Of a stretch of DNA of 64,000 nucleotides, positions 35,316 through 46,008 are shown in pieces; within the stretch, counting starts at the first letter, position 1; each line of letters starts with the position of its first letter. The stretch is from Bradyrhizobium sp. CCBAU 51765 (GTDB lineage Bacteria > Pseudomonadota > Alphaproteobacteria > Rhizobiales > Xanthobacteraceae), in NCBI RefSeq assembly GCF_015291725.1, contig NZ_CP030038.1:2035001-2099000 (forward strand). The letters are read 5' to 3'. The position numbers were made by a program, and so were the translations under genes. The notes under the pieces were generated by a model that ran no database searches, was not told the origin of the DNA, and saw only the letters and a list, made by a program, of their open reading frames with translations.

Positions 35316-35963
35316 CTACGGACGCAACGCGGCGGTGAACACCGCCAGTTGCGCCTCGAACGCCCGCCTGAAGGCCGGCCGCGCCTCGCCGCGGGCGACA
35401 TAGGCGGCGATGTCAGGGTATTCGTCGAGCAGGCCTGACGTGTTCAACCGCCGCAGCACCGTCACCATCATGAGATCGCCGGCGCTGAAGGCGCCGTCGA
35501 GCCAGTCGGCTTTGCCGAGGCGGCGGGACAATTCGCCGAGCCTGATACGGACGCGCTCCTGCAAGCTGGGCAGGCGCTCGGCGTACCAGCTCCTGTCGCG
35601 TTCGAGCAGCATCGCCATGGTGAGCTCGACGATCGGCGGCTCCACCGTGCTCAGCGCGGCGAACATCCATGCGATCGCGCGGGCGCGCGCGTTGGCGTCC
35701 CTCGGCAGCAAGCCATCATGGCGCTCGGCGATGTCAAGCACGATCGCGCCGGACTCGAACAGGGCGAGGTCGCCGTCCTCATAGGTCGGGATCTGCCCGA
35801 ACGGATGCAGCGCGAGATGCGCGGGCTCTTTCATTGCGGCGAACGAGACGAGGCGAACGTCGTAGGGCTGGCCGACCTCCTCCAGCGCCCAGCGCACCCG
35901 CATGTCGCGCGCCTGGCCCTTGCCGCGGTCGGGGGAGGATTCGAAGGCGGTGATGGTGGGCAT
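35316..35963 (-). CDS. Glutathione S-transferase family protein
   Basis: A 215-residue GST. MPTITAFESSPDRGKGQARDMRVRWALEEVGQPYDVRLVSF is the N-terminal fold, PFGQIPTYEDGDLALFESGAIVLDIAE gives cis-Pro and Glu/Ser. The C-terminal domain is helical with WLDGAFSAGDLMMVTVLRRL, typical of bacterial GSTs. It is on the same strand as the GST at 34476 and may share its transcript. Confidence 0.88.
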   Translation of the reverse strand: MPTITAFESSPDRGKGQARDMRVRWALEEVGQPYDVRLVSFAAMKEPAHLALHPFGQIPTYEDGDLALFESGAIVLDIAERHDGLLPRDANARARAIAWMFAALSTVEPPIVELTMAMLLERDRSWYAERLPSLQERVRIRLGELSRRLGKADWLDGAFSAGDLMMVTVLRRLNTSGLLDEYPDIAAYVARGEARPAFRRAFEAQLAVFTAALRP

Positions 35964-36042
35964 CGGGGGGCTCCGGGGTGATCGTTTGCAGAGGACGAAA
36001 GACGGGTGCAGCTTGCCGACAGATTGTGTGGGAAATATCGGT

Positions 36043-36159
36043 GGTGGCGTGCCCCGGACGCAGTGCAGCGCGCCCCTGGCGATGCGAAGCATCGTCCAGT
36101 GCGGCGCGATGCGCTGCAGAGCCGGGGCCCATGATGAACGCGTGCCGGAGCTTCTGGGT
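36043..36159. repeat. Left part of a palindromic repeat split by the IS110 element
   Basis: Contains GCCCCGGACGCAGTGCAG, gatgcgaagcatc, gcagagccggggcccatgat and cttctgggt, which look like the left portion of a large Bradyrhizobium-type palindrome. The matching right portion (gggtctgcgctacgcttgcc, cgggacacgag) resumes after the element at 37273. Confidence 0.65.
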
Positions 36160-36164
36160 CCCTG

Positions 36165-36322
36165 TGTCTGGGAAGTCTGGCATGATGATGGTGGGCGGGA
36201 AGCCGTTGGGTCCTTGGCGCTTGACGCCGTGAGCCGGCTCGGTCTCCCGCCCGTTCCATCTATCAACCTGAACAGTTGCACGAGGCTGCGTCAACAGACC
36301 TCGCATCACAGGGACAGGCACC
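36165..36322 (+). ncRNA. Candidate bridge RNA of the IS110 element
   Basis: Two stem-loops. Stem 1: gggcggga (36193-36200) with tcccgccc (36245-36252), then agccg/cggct and ggcg/cgcc inside; its loop carries TGGGTCC (36207-36213), identical to the left flank (36155-36161), and GAGCCGG (36231-36237), the complement of CCGGCTC, one base off the present right flank. Stem 2: cctg (36267-36270) with cagg (36309-36312) and cgagg/cctcg; its loop carries AACAGTTGC (36271-36279), identical to the right end of the element, and CACAGGG (36307-36313), complementary to the left end CCCTGTG (36160-36166 region). This is the layout known for IS621 bridge RNA. Confidence 0.6.
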
Positions 36323-37264
36323 GTGATCATATCCTCTCGTTTCGTCGGGATCGACATCTCCAAACATCACCTTGATATTTTCGATGAGGCCATCGGCGTA
36401 GCGGAACGCATCGCCAACGCGACACAGGCCATCACACAGCTGGTGGCGCGTTGGCGATGCGATGCGCTGATCGTCTTCGAGGCTACGGGGGTCTATGACC
36501 TCGAGCTTCGGGAGGCCCTGCATCGGGCCGGCATCCGCTTTGCCCGGATCAATCCGGCCCGTGCCCGCGACTTTGCCCGCGCCAGCGGCCAGCTCGCCAA
36601 GACCGATCCGATCGATGCGCGGATGCTGGCGGCCTTTGCCCGCGCCATGAAGCCCGCCACCGAGCAGGCCGCGACGCCTGCTCGCAACACTTTGGCAAGG
36701 CTTGCAAAACGGCGGGACCAACTGGTTGCCATGAGGGCCCAGGAAAAGAACCGCCGCAGCGAAGCCGAGGACCGCGCCATGGTGGAACGCATCGCTCGCC
36801 TCATCGAGGTCCTCAATGATGAGATCGCCGAAATCGACACTGAGATTCATGCGCTCGTCAAAGCCGAACCGGAGCTTGCCAATGATGCACAGTTGATGCG
36901 CTCGGTGCCCGGCGTGGGACCCGTCGCTTGCATGCAACTCCTCACCCAGATGCCCGAACTTGGGCGTCTCGGGCCAAAGGAGGTGGCCGCTCTTGCCGGC
37001 CTGGCTCCCTTCAATGTCGATAGCGGGGCTTATCGTGGCAAGCGCAAGATCGGCGGCGGACGAAAGCGCGTCCGCGACGCCCTCTACATGGCTGCTCTCA
37101 ACGCCGTTCGTCGCGCCGATCACTTCAAAATCTTCTATGACCGGCTCCGTCTGGCCGGCAAACCAGCAAAGCTCGCCCTCATTGCTGTCGCAAGGAAGCT
37201 GCTGACCATCCTCAACGCAATGCTGCGCGACCGAAAACCCTATAAAATCGCACCATCAACATAA
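36323..37264 (+). CDS. IS110 family transposase (DEDD recombinase)
   Basis: A 313-residue intact transposase. The N-terminal RuvC-like DEDD domain has FVGIDISKHHLDIF (Asp), VFEATGVYDLE (Glu) and KTDPIDARMLAAFA (Asp pair). A coiled-coil middle (RDQLVAMRAQEKNRRSEAEDRA) precedes the Tnp_20 domain (MRSVPGVGPVACMQLL, LAPFNVDSGAYRGKRKIGGGRKRVRDALYMAAL) that carries the catalytic Ser, probably in DSGAYRG. The start ATG follows GGGACAGGCACCGTG, so it may overlap the end of the guide RNA. No frameshift, so the element could be active. Confidence 0.95.
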   Translation: MIISSRFVGIDISKHHLDIFDEAIGVAERIANATQAITQLVARWRCDALIVFEATGVYDLELREALHRAGIRFARINPARARDFARASGQLAKTDPIDARMLAAFARAMKPATEQAATPARNTLARLAKRRDQLVAMRAQEKNRRSEAEDRAMVERIARLIEVLNDEIAEIDTEIHALVKAEPELANDAQLMRSVPGVGPVACMQLLTQMPELGRLGPKEVAALAGLAPFNVDSGAYRGKRKIGGGRKRVRDALYMAALNAVRRADHFKIFYDRLRLAGKPAKLALIAVARKLLTILNAMLRDRKPYKIAPST

Positions 37265-37329
37265 CAGTTGCCGGGTCTGCGCTACGCTTGCCCGGGACAC
37301 GAGAGCAGATGCAATCCGGCAGCAACCGT

Positions 37330-37842
37330 TCAGCGGGCGCGACCAATCCACGCCGCCAGCTCGCGCCACGGCTCCAGCGTCCAATGCCCGGACGCCGCAC
37401 CTGACGGCGAGGGCAGCACGAACGTCTCCGGCCAGCTTCCATCGCGCGCCTGCCGCCCCAGCGCAATCGCGGCCGACGGCTTGCCGTAAAACAAGCTCGC
37501 CGCCTTCTTGCTCGTGAACGCAATGGTCCGCGGCCGGTACTTGTCCATCTTCGCCCGAAACCCCGGCACGTCGATCGTCTCCGCCGCGATCTGGTGATCC
37601 ATCCCGGCGCCCGACTTGGAGAGATCGGTGAAGCCGATCCCGAGCTCGATCAGCGAAGCGAACTCGCTCGGCTGGTAGCGCCGCGGCGTGATCCCGGCCT
37701 CATGGATCGCGCGCCAGAAGCGGTTGCCGGGATGGGCGTAATAGTGCCCGAGCTCGGCCGAGCGCGTCGAGGCGGCGGTGCCGACGAAGACGAGGCGGAG
37801 GTTTGGGCGGAGGAGATCGGGGAGGCGCGTAGGGGCTAGCAA
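37330..37842 (-). CDS. mug: Mismatch-specific uracil/thymine DNA glycosylase (Mug/TDG family)
   Basis: About 170 residues resembling Mug/TDG. LVFVGTAASTRSAELGHYYAHPGNRFWRAIHEAG corresponds to the first motif of the family (GxNPG-type region modified to GTAAS), and IGFTDLSKSGAGMD and FVLPSPSGAASGHW (second motif) follow. It would excise U or T opposite G. No ATG is available at the expected start; TTG 37842 opens LAPTRLPDLLRP. Its stop lies 58 bases from the right end of the IS element. Confidence 0.8.
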   Translation of the reverse strand: MLAPTRLPDLLRPNLRLVFVGTAASTRSAELGHYYAHPGNRFWRAIHEAGITPRRYQPSEFASLIELGIGFTDLSKSGAGMDHQIAAETIDVPGFRAKMDKYRPRTIAFTSKKAASLFYGKPSAAIALGRQARDGSWPETFVLPSPSGAASGHWTLEPWRELAAWIGRAR

Positions 37843-37937
37843 AACAATCGTCCGCAGCGTAGTAGCCCGCCTGAGCGTCAGCGTGATGCGGGACTAGTCA
37901 ATCTAGGATTTAGGCATTCCCATAAGCACGCGAAAAG

Positions 37938-38558
37938 TTATAGCTGCTGGAGCGCGCGCTCGAAGACTTGAACGAAAGTCAGCACGGTAGGCACAAGAAT
38001 AAGAAATATCCCAAGGCTATACGCCAAGAGAGAAATTATTCGAGCCGGCCTCTTACTGATGTTCTGCAGAACATAATATTCGCCCATCACGTCGGCCAAC
38101 GCGTGTAGATTGTCGGACGCTAAAGCCTTGTGTTCAGCTATCACGTTGAACTTCAGATCGAATGGGTCTTTCGCTGGAGCGCCTTTCTGCTTCTCAATCA
38201 GCCCGAATAGATAATCTAAATTTCTTGGACCGCTGAAGTAAGTCTTTTCTGCTTCGAAGAAGTCCGATGCTCCGGGATAAATCTTCGCAACCGTTGGGCA
38301 GAACAATGCGTACGTGGAGGCTCCGATAGCTACGAAAAAGCAGCCGAAATACAAAAAGTAGAGACGCCAGGAAACGCCGCACGCCTTGCCGGCGCAGAAG
38401 TCAGTATGGAGCCTAAGGTATTCGACGACGTCTGAGTTGAATAGGATGAAGTACCCGAGAATCGGGACTGCGATGGTCGATTTCGCAACTGACGAGTTTC
38501 CAATGAGGCGAAGCTTGGCCCATCGCGAACTAACATCGAGCATGTCGATTGCTAACAT
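37938..38558 (-). CDS. Low-GC membrane protein of unknown function
   Basis: A 206-residue protein with at least three membrane helices (TIAVPILGYFILF, LYFLYFGCFFVAIGASTYALF, and the C-terminal IISLLAYSLGIFLILVPTVLTFVQVF) around a cytoplasmic or periplasmic loop of about 80 residues (PGASDFFEAEKTYFSGPRNLDYLF, KAPA.. FDLKFNVIAEHKAL). I recognise no domain. Its GC content, about 47% by eye, is far below the window average, suggesting recent acquisition. Its start is 19 bases downstream of the thiC stop on the same strand. Confidence 0.6.
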   Translation of the reverse strand: MLAIDMLDVSSRWAKLRLIGNSSVAKSTIAVPILGYFILFNSDVVEYLRLHTDFCAGKACGVSWRLYFLYFGCFFVAIGASTYALFCPTVAKIYPGASDFFEAEKTYFSGPRNLDYLFGLIEKQKGAPAKDPFDLKFNVIAEHKALASDNLHALADVMGEYYVLQNISKRPARIISLLAYSLGIFLILVPTVLTFVQVFERALQQL

Positions 38559-38577
38559 CGCAGTCCGGTTGTGTGTT

Positions 38578-40628
<2,051 letters not shown>

Positions 40629-40644
40629 GTGAAGAGAGTTTCGG

Positions 40645-41250
40645 TCACGCCGCCTCCTTCAGGCCGAGCCATTGCCGCACACGTGCGTCCGGGTCTGGGT
40701 TCTGGGTGACGTCGGAGACCACCGCGATGGAATCCGCGCCGGCGGCAAAGATCTCTGCGGCGTGCTCGAACTTGATGCCGCCGATGGCGACCAGCGGGAT
40801 GTTGCCGATGCGCTTTTTCCATTCGGTGATCTTTGGAATGCCCTGCGGCTCGAAGCGCATCGATTTCAGCGTGGTGAAGAAGATCGGGCCGAGCGCGACG
40901 TAGTCGGGCTGGGCTTCGAGCGCGGTCGCAAGCTCGGCGTCGTCGTGGGTGGAGATGCCGAGCTTGAGGCCGGCCTCGCGGATCGCCTTGAGGTCGGCCT
41001 CAGCGAGATCCTCCTGGCCGAGATGCAGATATTCTGCGCCGGCGACGACCGCCGCGCGCCAATAGTCGTTCACCACCAGCTTGGCCTGCGTGCCTTTCGT
41101 GATCGCCAGCGCATCCGTGACGATCTGCAGCGCCTGCGCGTCGTCGAGCTCCTTCGCGCGCAGCTGGATGGTGCCGACGCCGAGCCTGGTCAGGCGTTCG
41201 ACCCATTGGAGGCTGTCGACGACGGGATAAAATCGATCAGGATACGGCAT
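40645..41250 (-). CDS. thiE: Thiamine-phosphate synthase ThiE
   Basis: A 201-residue TIM barrel joining HMP-PP and thiazole phosphate. [12 protein letters not shown] is the phosphate/pyrophosphate-binding region, [25 protein letters not shown] and the [10 protein letters not shown] segment are conserved, and [31 protein letters not shown] closes the barrel. ATG 41250 (MPYPDRFYP) overlaps the end of thiG by 14 bases, indicating coupling. Confidence 0.95.
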   Translation of the reverse strand: MPYPDRFYPVVDSLQWVERLTRLGVGTIQLRAKELDDAQALQIVTDALAITKGTQAKLVVNDYWRAAVVAGAEYLHLGQEDLAEADLKAIREAGLKLGISTHDDAELATALEAQPDYVALGPIFFTTLKSMRFEPQGIPKITEWKKRIGNIPLVAIGGIKFEHAAEIFAAGADSIAVVSDVTQNPDPDARVRQWLGLKEAA

Positions 41251-42019
41251 GCCAGAACGGGGTCCCAACGACAGGGGTTGAAGGAGAGGCGAAGTCGCGG
41301 GCGTTCATCAGCCCGGCTTCGTAGGCGGTGCGGCCGGCGTCACAGCCGAGGCGGAAGGCGTTGGCCATGGCGACGGGATCGGCGGCCTTGGCGATCGCGG
41401 TGTTGAGCAGCACGGCGTCGTAGCCGAGCTCGAGCGCCTGCGCCGCGTGGGAGGGAGCGCCGAGACCGGCGTCGACCACCAGCGTGATGTCGGGCAGCCG
41501 GTCGCGCAGCAGCTTCAGCGCATCGCGGTTGGTGATGCCCTTCGCGCTGCCGATCGGCGCGGCCCACGGCATCACCACCCTGCAGCCGGCATCGACCAGG
41601 CGGCTCGCGACCGAAAGATCCTCGGTGCAATAGGGAAACACCTCGAAGCCGTCCTTGATCAGGATGGTCGCGGCTTCGACGAGGCCGACGACATCGGGCT
41701 GCAGCGTGTCGTTGTCGGCGATGACTTCGAGCTTGATCCAGGTCGTGCCGAACAGCTCGCGCGCGAGTTTCGCGGTGGTCACCGCCTCGCGCACGGTGCG
41801 GCATCCCGCTGTGTTCGGCAGCACGGTGACGTCGAGCTCGCGGATCAGCTTCCAGAACGCATCGCCGCTCTTGCCGCCGGCGGATTCGCGCCGCAGCGAC
41901 ACCGTGACGATGTTGGCGCCGGAGGCGCGGATCGCGTCCTGCATGATCGCGGGCGAGGGGTAGAGCGCGCTGCCGATCAGGAGGCGCGAGGCGAAGGTCT
42001 TGCCGTAGAAGGTCACCAT
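41237..42019 (-). CDS. thiG: Thiazole synthase ThiG
   Basis: A 260-residue barrel enzyme that builds the thiazole from ThiS-thiocarboxylate, dehydroglycine and [54 protein letters not shown] and the active-site Lys in [11 protein letters not shown] are conserved. Works with ThiS and ThiO. Confidence 0.96.
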   Translation of the reverse strand: MVTFYGKTFASRLLIGSALYPSPAIMQDAIRASGANIVTVSLRRESAGGKSGDAFWKLIRELDVTVLPNTAGCRTVREAVTTAKLARELFGTTWIKLEVIADNDTLQPDVVGLVEAATILIKDGFEVFPYCTEDLSVASRLVDAGCRVVMPWAAPIGSAKGITNRDALKLLRDRLPDITLVVDAGLGAPSHAAQALELGYDAVLLNTAIAKAADPVAMANAFRLGCDAGRTAYEAGLMNARDFASPSTPVVGTPFWHAVS

Positions 42020-42031
42020 GTTGAATTCCCC

Positions 42032-42127
42032 GTCATTCCGGACGGGCCGCGGTACGCGGACCGATCCGGAATCTCGAAGTTGCGGCGCGAGATTCCGGGT
42101 TCACGCTTCGCGTGCCCCGGAATGACG
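42032..42127. repeat. REP-like repeat between thiS and thiG
   Basis: Begins GTCATTCCGGACGGGCCG and ends GCCCCGGAATGAC. Same family as 9649-9728 and 16302-16400, here inside an operon. Confidence 0.8.
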
Positions 42128-42169
42128 GGCCAAAAAGAGCCGTCGTCGCGAAGAGAGCGTGTCATCCCA

Positions 42170-42367
42170 TCACCCTCCCTGCCGCGGCGTGATGATCTCG
42201 ATCTCGTCGCCGGCCTTGAGCCGCGTCTCGGCCCAGCGGCTTTTCGGCACGACGTCGTAGTTCAGCGCGATGGCGAAATGGGTGCCTTCGTAGTCGAGCT
42301 CGGCGAGCAGCGCGTCCACGCTGGCGGAATTCACCTCGCGCTGCTCGCCGTTGACGATCACAAGCAC
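42170..42367 (-). CDS. thiS: Sulfur carrier protein ThiS
   Basis: A 65-residue ubiquitin-like protein (MLVIVNGEQREV, IALNYDVVPKSRWAET, IEIITPRQGG) ending in the Gly-Gly that is adenylated and thiocarboxylated. It overlaps the thiO stop by 10 bases. Confidence 0.95.
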   Translation of the reverse strand: MLVIVNGEQREVNSASVDALLAELDYEGTHFAIALNYDVVPKSRWAETRLKAGDEIEIITPRQGG

Positions 42368-43383
42368 TGCATCACCTCGTTGTCGATCTGGCCGCGCTGG
42401 ACATAGGCCAGCGTCAGCTCGGCGAGAGCAGGCGCGATCAGGAAGCCGTGGCGGTAGAGCCCGTTGACGCTGATCTTGCCGTCGCGAATGCCGATGCGCG
42501 GCAGGTTGTCGGGATAGGCAGGCCGAAGCCCTGAGCCGAATTCGAGGATGCGGGCCTCGCCGAACGCCGGGTGCACCGTGTAGGCCGCACCCAATAGCTC
42601 CAGCGCCGAGCGCACGCTGACGCCGGTGTCTTCGGCCTCGATCGAGGTCGCGCCCAGCATGAACAGGCCGGCCTCGCGCGGGATCACGTAGAGCGGCCAG
42701 CGCGGATGGATCAGCCGCACCGGACGTGCCAGCTGCACCTCACTGGTCTCGATCAGGATCATCTCGCCCTTGACGCCGCGAAGCTCGCCCTGCTCGTCAC
42801 GGGCACCGATGCCGCGGCAGTCGATCACGATGCCCTCGGGATCCAGGTTCGCGAGGTCGTCTGCGGTGACGTCGCTGCAAAACCTGATGGTGCCGCCGGC
42901 GGCGCGGATGCGCTCATGCAGCTTCGGCAGCACGCGGCGCGGCTCGACATGGCCCTCGGCAGGGAAGAACAGCGCGTCGCGGAAGCGTCCCTCCAGCGAA
43001 GGCTCCAGCGCGGCGAGGCCGGCGGCGTCGAGCCGCTCGTGGCCCGCGGTCATCCGGGCGAAGCGCTCGAAATCGTTGCGCTCGCGCGGATGGGAGACGA
43101 CGAGCGAGCCGTTGAAAGGCGTGTCAGGCAGCTCGCGCCGCCAGATATGAAGCGAGCGCAGGCCGAGGCGGCTGATGATGGGCTCTGCGACCTCGGCCTC
43201 GCAATAGGGCGCGAGCATGCCGCCGGCCCAATGGCTGGTGGCGTCCGTCATCGCCTCGTCACCGCGCTCGTGCAGGGTGACGGCGTGACCGGCCTGTGCG
43301 AACAGCAAGGCCTGCCAGGCTCCCGCAATGCCTGCGCCGATGATGGATACCGGGGAATCCGGTCGCTTGGTGGTCTGCAACAT
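42358..43383 (-). CDS. thiO: Glycine oxidase ThiO
   Basis: A 341-residue FAD-dependent oxidase with FAD motif SIIGAGIAGAWQALLFAQAGHAVTLHE and C-terminal RPAYPDNLPRIGI. It makes dehydroglycine for ThiG, the aerobic alternative to ThiH. First gene of the operon, starting a few bases downstream of the TPP riboswitch. Confidence 0.93.
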   Translation of the reverse strand: MLQTTKRPDSPVSIIGAGIAGAWQALLFAQAGHAVTLHERGDEAMTDATSHWAGGMLAPYCEAEVAEPIISRLGLRSLHIWRRELPDTPFNGSLVVSHPRERNDFERFARMTAGHERLDAAGLAALEPSLEGRFRDALFFPAEGHVEPRRVLPKLHERIRAAGGTIRFCSDVTADDLANLDPEGIVIDCRGIGARDEQGELRGVKGEMILIETSEVQLARPVRLIHPRWPLYVIPREAGLFMLGATSIEAEDTGVSVRSALELLGAAYTVHPAFGEARILEFGSGLRPAYPDNLPRIGIRDGKISVNGLYRHGFLIAPALAELTLAYVQRGQIDNEVMQCL

Positions 43384-43387
43384 CCCT

Positions 43388-43496
43388 GTCCCTTCGCCGG
43401 CATGACCCGGATCAGGTTCAAAGGGTCACCGCGGTCCTGGGCAGGATTGCCCATTTAGCGGTATCTCAGCTCCTCCTCGGAGCACCCCTCGGAACG
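43388..43496 (-). ncRNA. TPP (THI-box) riboswitch controlling the thi operon
   Basis: Read on the minus strand, the leader shows GAGGGGTGCTC, CTGAGATACC and ACCCTTTGAACCTGATC followed by GGGTCATGCCGGCGAAGGGA, the conserved THI-box elements in correct order. It ends just before the thiO start, so TPP binding probably blocks translation initiation or causes termination. Confidence 0.95.
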
Positions 43497-43560
43497 GATC
43501 TAATGTATGCCAGTGACGGGCGGTGTCAACGCGTGTTGGCCCGGAACCCCACCGTTCGTG

Positions 43561-43598
43561 CCCCGGACGCAGCGCATCACGCTGCTGCGCGTCCGGGA
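43561..43598. repeat. Palindromic hairpin at the end of the lytic transglycosylase gene
   Basis: ccccggacgcagcg and ctgctgcgcgtccggg form an imperfect stem 10 bases past the minus-strand stop codon at 43608. It may serve as terminator or be a REP fragment. Confidence 0.55.
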
Positions 43599-43607
43599 CA
43601 AGAGAGG

Positions 43608-44153
43608 CTACTGCGAGGCCTGCGCCCGCGCGTTTCGGACGCGCTGGGCGAGCTTCCTGTGTGTCGGCGCGCCGAACATCGGCTGCGGATTGCCGTTCGG
43701 CTCGAGCCAAGGCTGACCCATGGTCTCGCCCGCATTGGCGACCTGCACGGCTTCCTGGCGCTGACGCTTTGCAGCGTAGTAATAGCCGCCCGCGAAATAA
43801 CGCACAGCTCGGGCATGATCGCCATTGGCGGCGCGGTAGGCGCCGGCGAGGTATTTGACCGCATAGGTGAGATTGGTGTTGGGATCGCGCAGGCCGGCGG
43901 CATCGCCGGTGTAGCCGACCCCGCGGGCGGTCGCGAGCTTGATCTGCATCAGCCCGATGGTGCCGCCGCGGCCGACGAGGTGCGGCTGGTAACGGCTCTC
44001 GCGCATGATCACGCGGTGCACCAGCGCTTCCGGCACGCCGTTGGCGCGGGCATGGGCCGCGACCATCTCGGCATATTCGGCCTCGCCGGCGAATGCAGCC
44101 TGCGGCAAAATCAATCCAGCCGCGAGCAGCGCGGCTACGCGTAAAATTTTCAT
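43608..44153 (-). CDS. Lytic transglycosylase (SLT domain)
   Basis: A 181-residue exported protein. Signal peptide MKILRVAALLAAGLILPQAAFA. The SLT domain has the catalytic Glu in HRVIMRESRYQPHLVGRGGTIGLMQIKLATARGVGY, and NLTYAVKYLAGAYRAANGDHARAVRYFAGGYYY. It would cleave peptidoglycan. Confidence 0.9.
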   Translation of the reverse strand: MKILRVAALLAAGLILPQAAFAGEAEYAEMVAAHARANGVPEALVHRVIMRESRYQPHLVGRGGTIGLMQIKLATARGVGYTGDAAGLRDPNTNLTYAVKYLAGAYRAANGDHARAVRYFAGGYYYAAKRQRQEAVQVANAGETMGQPWLEPNGNPQPMFGAPTHRKLAQRVRNARAQASQ

Positions 44154-44195
44154 CAGATATCCCCGACTTGCCTGCGCCCGGCTGCCTTATCGTTT

Positions 44196-44249
44196 GAGCA
44201 TGATCTGTTCGGAAAACCGCGGTGCACTTTTCCGGATCATGCTTTAGGC
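44196..44249. repeat. Widespread rhizobial palindrome (GCATGATC...TTTTCCGGATCATGC)
   Basis: Left tgagcatgatctgttcgg and right cttttccggatcatgctt form an inverted repeat around aaaaccgcggtgca. This type is common in Rhizobiales intergenic regions, from memory. Confidence 0.7.
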
Positions 44250-44437
44250 CCCCGAACGCGGCGATGATGTGACCAAACGACGCCGCTGACGTTTTTGCGG
44301 TGCCGTGCCGCCGTTACGACTCAAAGCTGGCGTAATCGGGCTTCCGGGGCGGACGACCCCCGCGCGACAGCACGCCTGTCTATTCGCACGGAGCTGCGAA
44401 AGCGAGCCCGCAAGCGCTGCAAATCGGGAGAGGTGCC

Positions 44438-44653
44438 ATGACAAAAGCCAGCCTGGTCAGTGCACACACCGGCGACATCCCCAGACACAACCCTTGTGCC
44501 CAGTGCGGCACGCCGATCGCGCAGCCCGACTGGATCGAGCCCGGCGAGGGACGCGTCTCCTACCTCTGGACCTGCCGCGCCTGCAACTATCGCTTCGAGG
44601 CGGTGGCCATCTTCCCGCATGAGGCTGTCGAGCACCCGCCGCTCGCGGCGTGA
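44438..44653 (+). CDS. Small zinc-ribbon-like protein
   Basis: A 71-residue protein. Two Cys pairs (PCAQCGTPIAQPDW and WTCRACNYRFEAV) fit a treble-clef or zinc ribbon, followed by a short tail. No signal peptide. Function unknown. ATG follows GGAGAGGTGCC. Confidence 0.7.
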   Translation: MTKASLVSAHTGDIPRHNPCAQCGTPIAQPDWIEPGEGRVSYLWTCRACNYRFEAVAIFPHEAVEHPPLAA

Positions 44654-44674
44654 GGTGTCGTCTCAAGAGGTGCC

Positions 44675-45997
44675 CTAAGCCGCGAGCCGCGGCGCCTGCC
44701 AGATCGGCAATCGCATCCGCACGATCAGGCCATGCGGCTCGCGGTCGTGCAGCGACAGTTCGCCGCCATGGGTGGTCGCGATCGCGCGCGCGATCGAGAG
44801 GCCGAGCCCGAAGCCGGTGGACTCGTCCATGGTGCGCGCGTCGTCGCCGCGCACGAACGGCTCCAGCATCTCCTGCTTGCGCGCATCCGAAATGCCGGGG
44901 CCGTCGTCCTCGACGTCGATGACGAGTGTCGTGCCCGAGACGACGAGGCGGATCGTCACCTCGGCGCCGAAGCGCACCGCGTTCTCGACGAGGTTGGTGA
45001 CGCCGCGATGCAGATCGTCGGGCCGCGCGGCGGCGGTCGCGGAGGCCGGCCCGTCGTAATGTACGACATGTCCCATGTCGCCGAACTGGTCGGCGATGAG
45101 CTGGAGCGTGCTCGCGATGTCGACCAGCGTCACGGCCTCGATCTTGCGGTCGTTGCGCAGCAGCGACAGCACCGACTCCAGCATCGAGCGCATCTGGTCG
45201 AGATCGATCAGCATGCGCCTGCGGTTGCCTTCGTCCTCGATGAACTCGGCACGCAGGCGCAGCCGCGTGATCGGCGTGCGCAGATCGTGGCTGATCGCGG
45301 CCAGCATCCGCGTGCGATCCGCCATCAGCCGCGCGATCCGCTCCTGCATGCGGTTGAGCGCGCGCGCGACCTGGCGGATCTCTTCCGGCCCGCGCTCGGG
45401 CAGCGGCTCGGTGGTGCGGTCGAGACTGAAATTCTCGGCGGCCTTGGCGAAGGACGACAGCGGCCTCGTCAGCGTACGCGCCGCCCACAGGCCAAGCACG
45501 GTGACACAGATGAAGGCGGTCATCAGCGCCGTAAGCCAGGGCGCGCCCCAGAACATCGGTCCCGGGCCGCCATCGGCACGAGCCGCGATCACCGTGCCGT
45601 CGGGCAATTCGATGCCGACGCGGCGCGCGTCCCCGTCCGGGGCGAGCTGCACCGCCTTGAAGCCCGGGGGGAGGTGGCGGCGCATCCCGCGCAGGTGCGG
45701 ACTGTCGCTCGTCTCGACAGTCGCGGTGCGGGGCGCCAGCATGTCGATGCCGAGCCTGGGAAAGGCGCGCGCCAGATCGGCGACGAGGCGTGGCCGCTCG
45801 CCGGGCTCGGCCGCGCCGAGCAGCAATGCGGCATCGGTCAGTTGATGGGCGCCGTCCGGCGGCGTCTCGCGGCGGTCGGGCCGGCCGATCAGGAACGCGG
45901 TGGTGACGACGAGATGGAGCGCGACAGTCGACGCCAGCACCAGCGCGGCGATCTGCCCGCCGATGCCGTTGAGGTGGAAGAACCCGGGCGGCTTCAT
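44675..45997 (-). CDS. Sensor histidine kinase (EnvZ-like)
   Basis: A 440-residue inner-membrane kinase. Helix 1 is near residues 12-37, a periplasmic loop of about 110 residues follows, helix 2 (LTALMTAFICVTVLGLWAARTL) and a HAMP domain come next. H-box MLAAISHDLRTPITRLR gives phospho-acceptor His237; N-box NLVENAVRF, G1 DVEDDGPGI and G2 GFGLGLSIA are intact. The same frame continues far upstream through the regulator gene; the start MKPPGFFHL at 45997 is used. It lies 11 bases after the response regulator, forming a two-component operon. Confidence 0.9.
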   Translation of the reverse strand: MKPPGFFHLNGIGGQIAALVLASTVALHLVVTTAFLIGRPDRRETPPDGAHQLTDAALLLGAAEPGERPRLVADLARAFPRLGIDMLAPRTATVETSDSPHLRGMRRHLPPGFKAVQLAPDGDARRVGIELPDGTVIAARADGGPGPMFWGAPWLTALMTAFICVTVLGLWAARTLTRPLSSFAKAAENFSLDRTTEPLPERGPEEIRQVARALNRMQERIARLMADRTRMLAAISHDLRTPITRLRLRAEFIEDEGNRRRMLIDLDQMRSMLESVLSLLRNDRKIEAVTLVDIASTLQLIADQFGDMGHVVHYDGPASATAAARPDDLHRGVTNLVENAVRFGAEVTIRLVVSGTTLVIDVEDDGPGISDARKQEMLEPFVRGDDARTMDESTGFGLGLSIARAIATTHGGELSLHDREPHGLIVRMRLPIWQAPRLAA

Positions 45998-46008
45998 CTT
46001 CGGCGCGC

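Larger units (their letters stand above)
36160..37272 (+). mobile_element. IS110-family insertion sequence inserted in a palindromic repeat
   Basis: About 1.11 kb. The left boundary is placed after TGGGT at 36155-36159 and the right boundary at AACAGTTGCC (36263+1000, i.e. 37263-37272). A CC dinucleotide is present at both junctions and may be the recombination core. No terminal inverted repeats or target duplication are seen, as usual for IS110. The left non-coding part is about 160 bases; the right is very short. This matches the IS110 subgroup with its guide RNA on the left. Boundaries are inferred, not proven. Confidence 0.75.

Noticed and set aside
36323..37264. Possible degenerate transposase
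   Set aside because: The frame is full length and catalytic motifs of both domains are intact.
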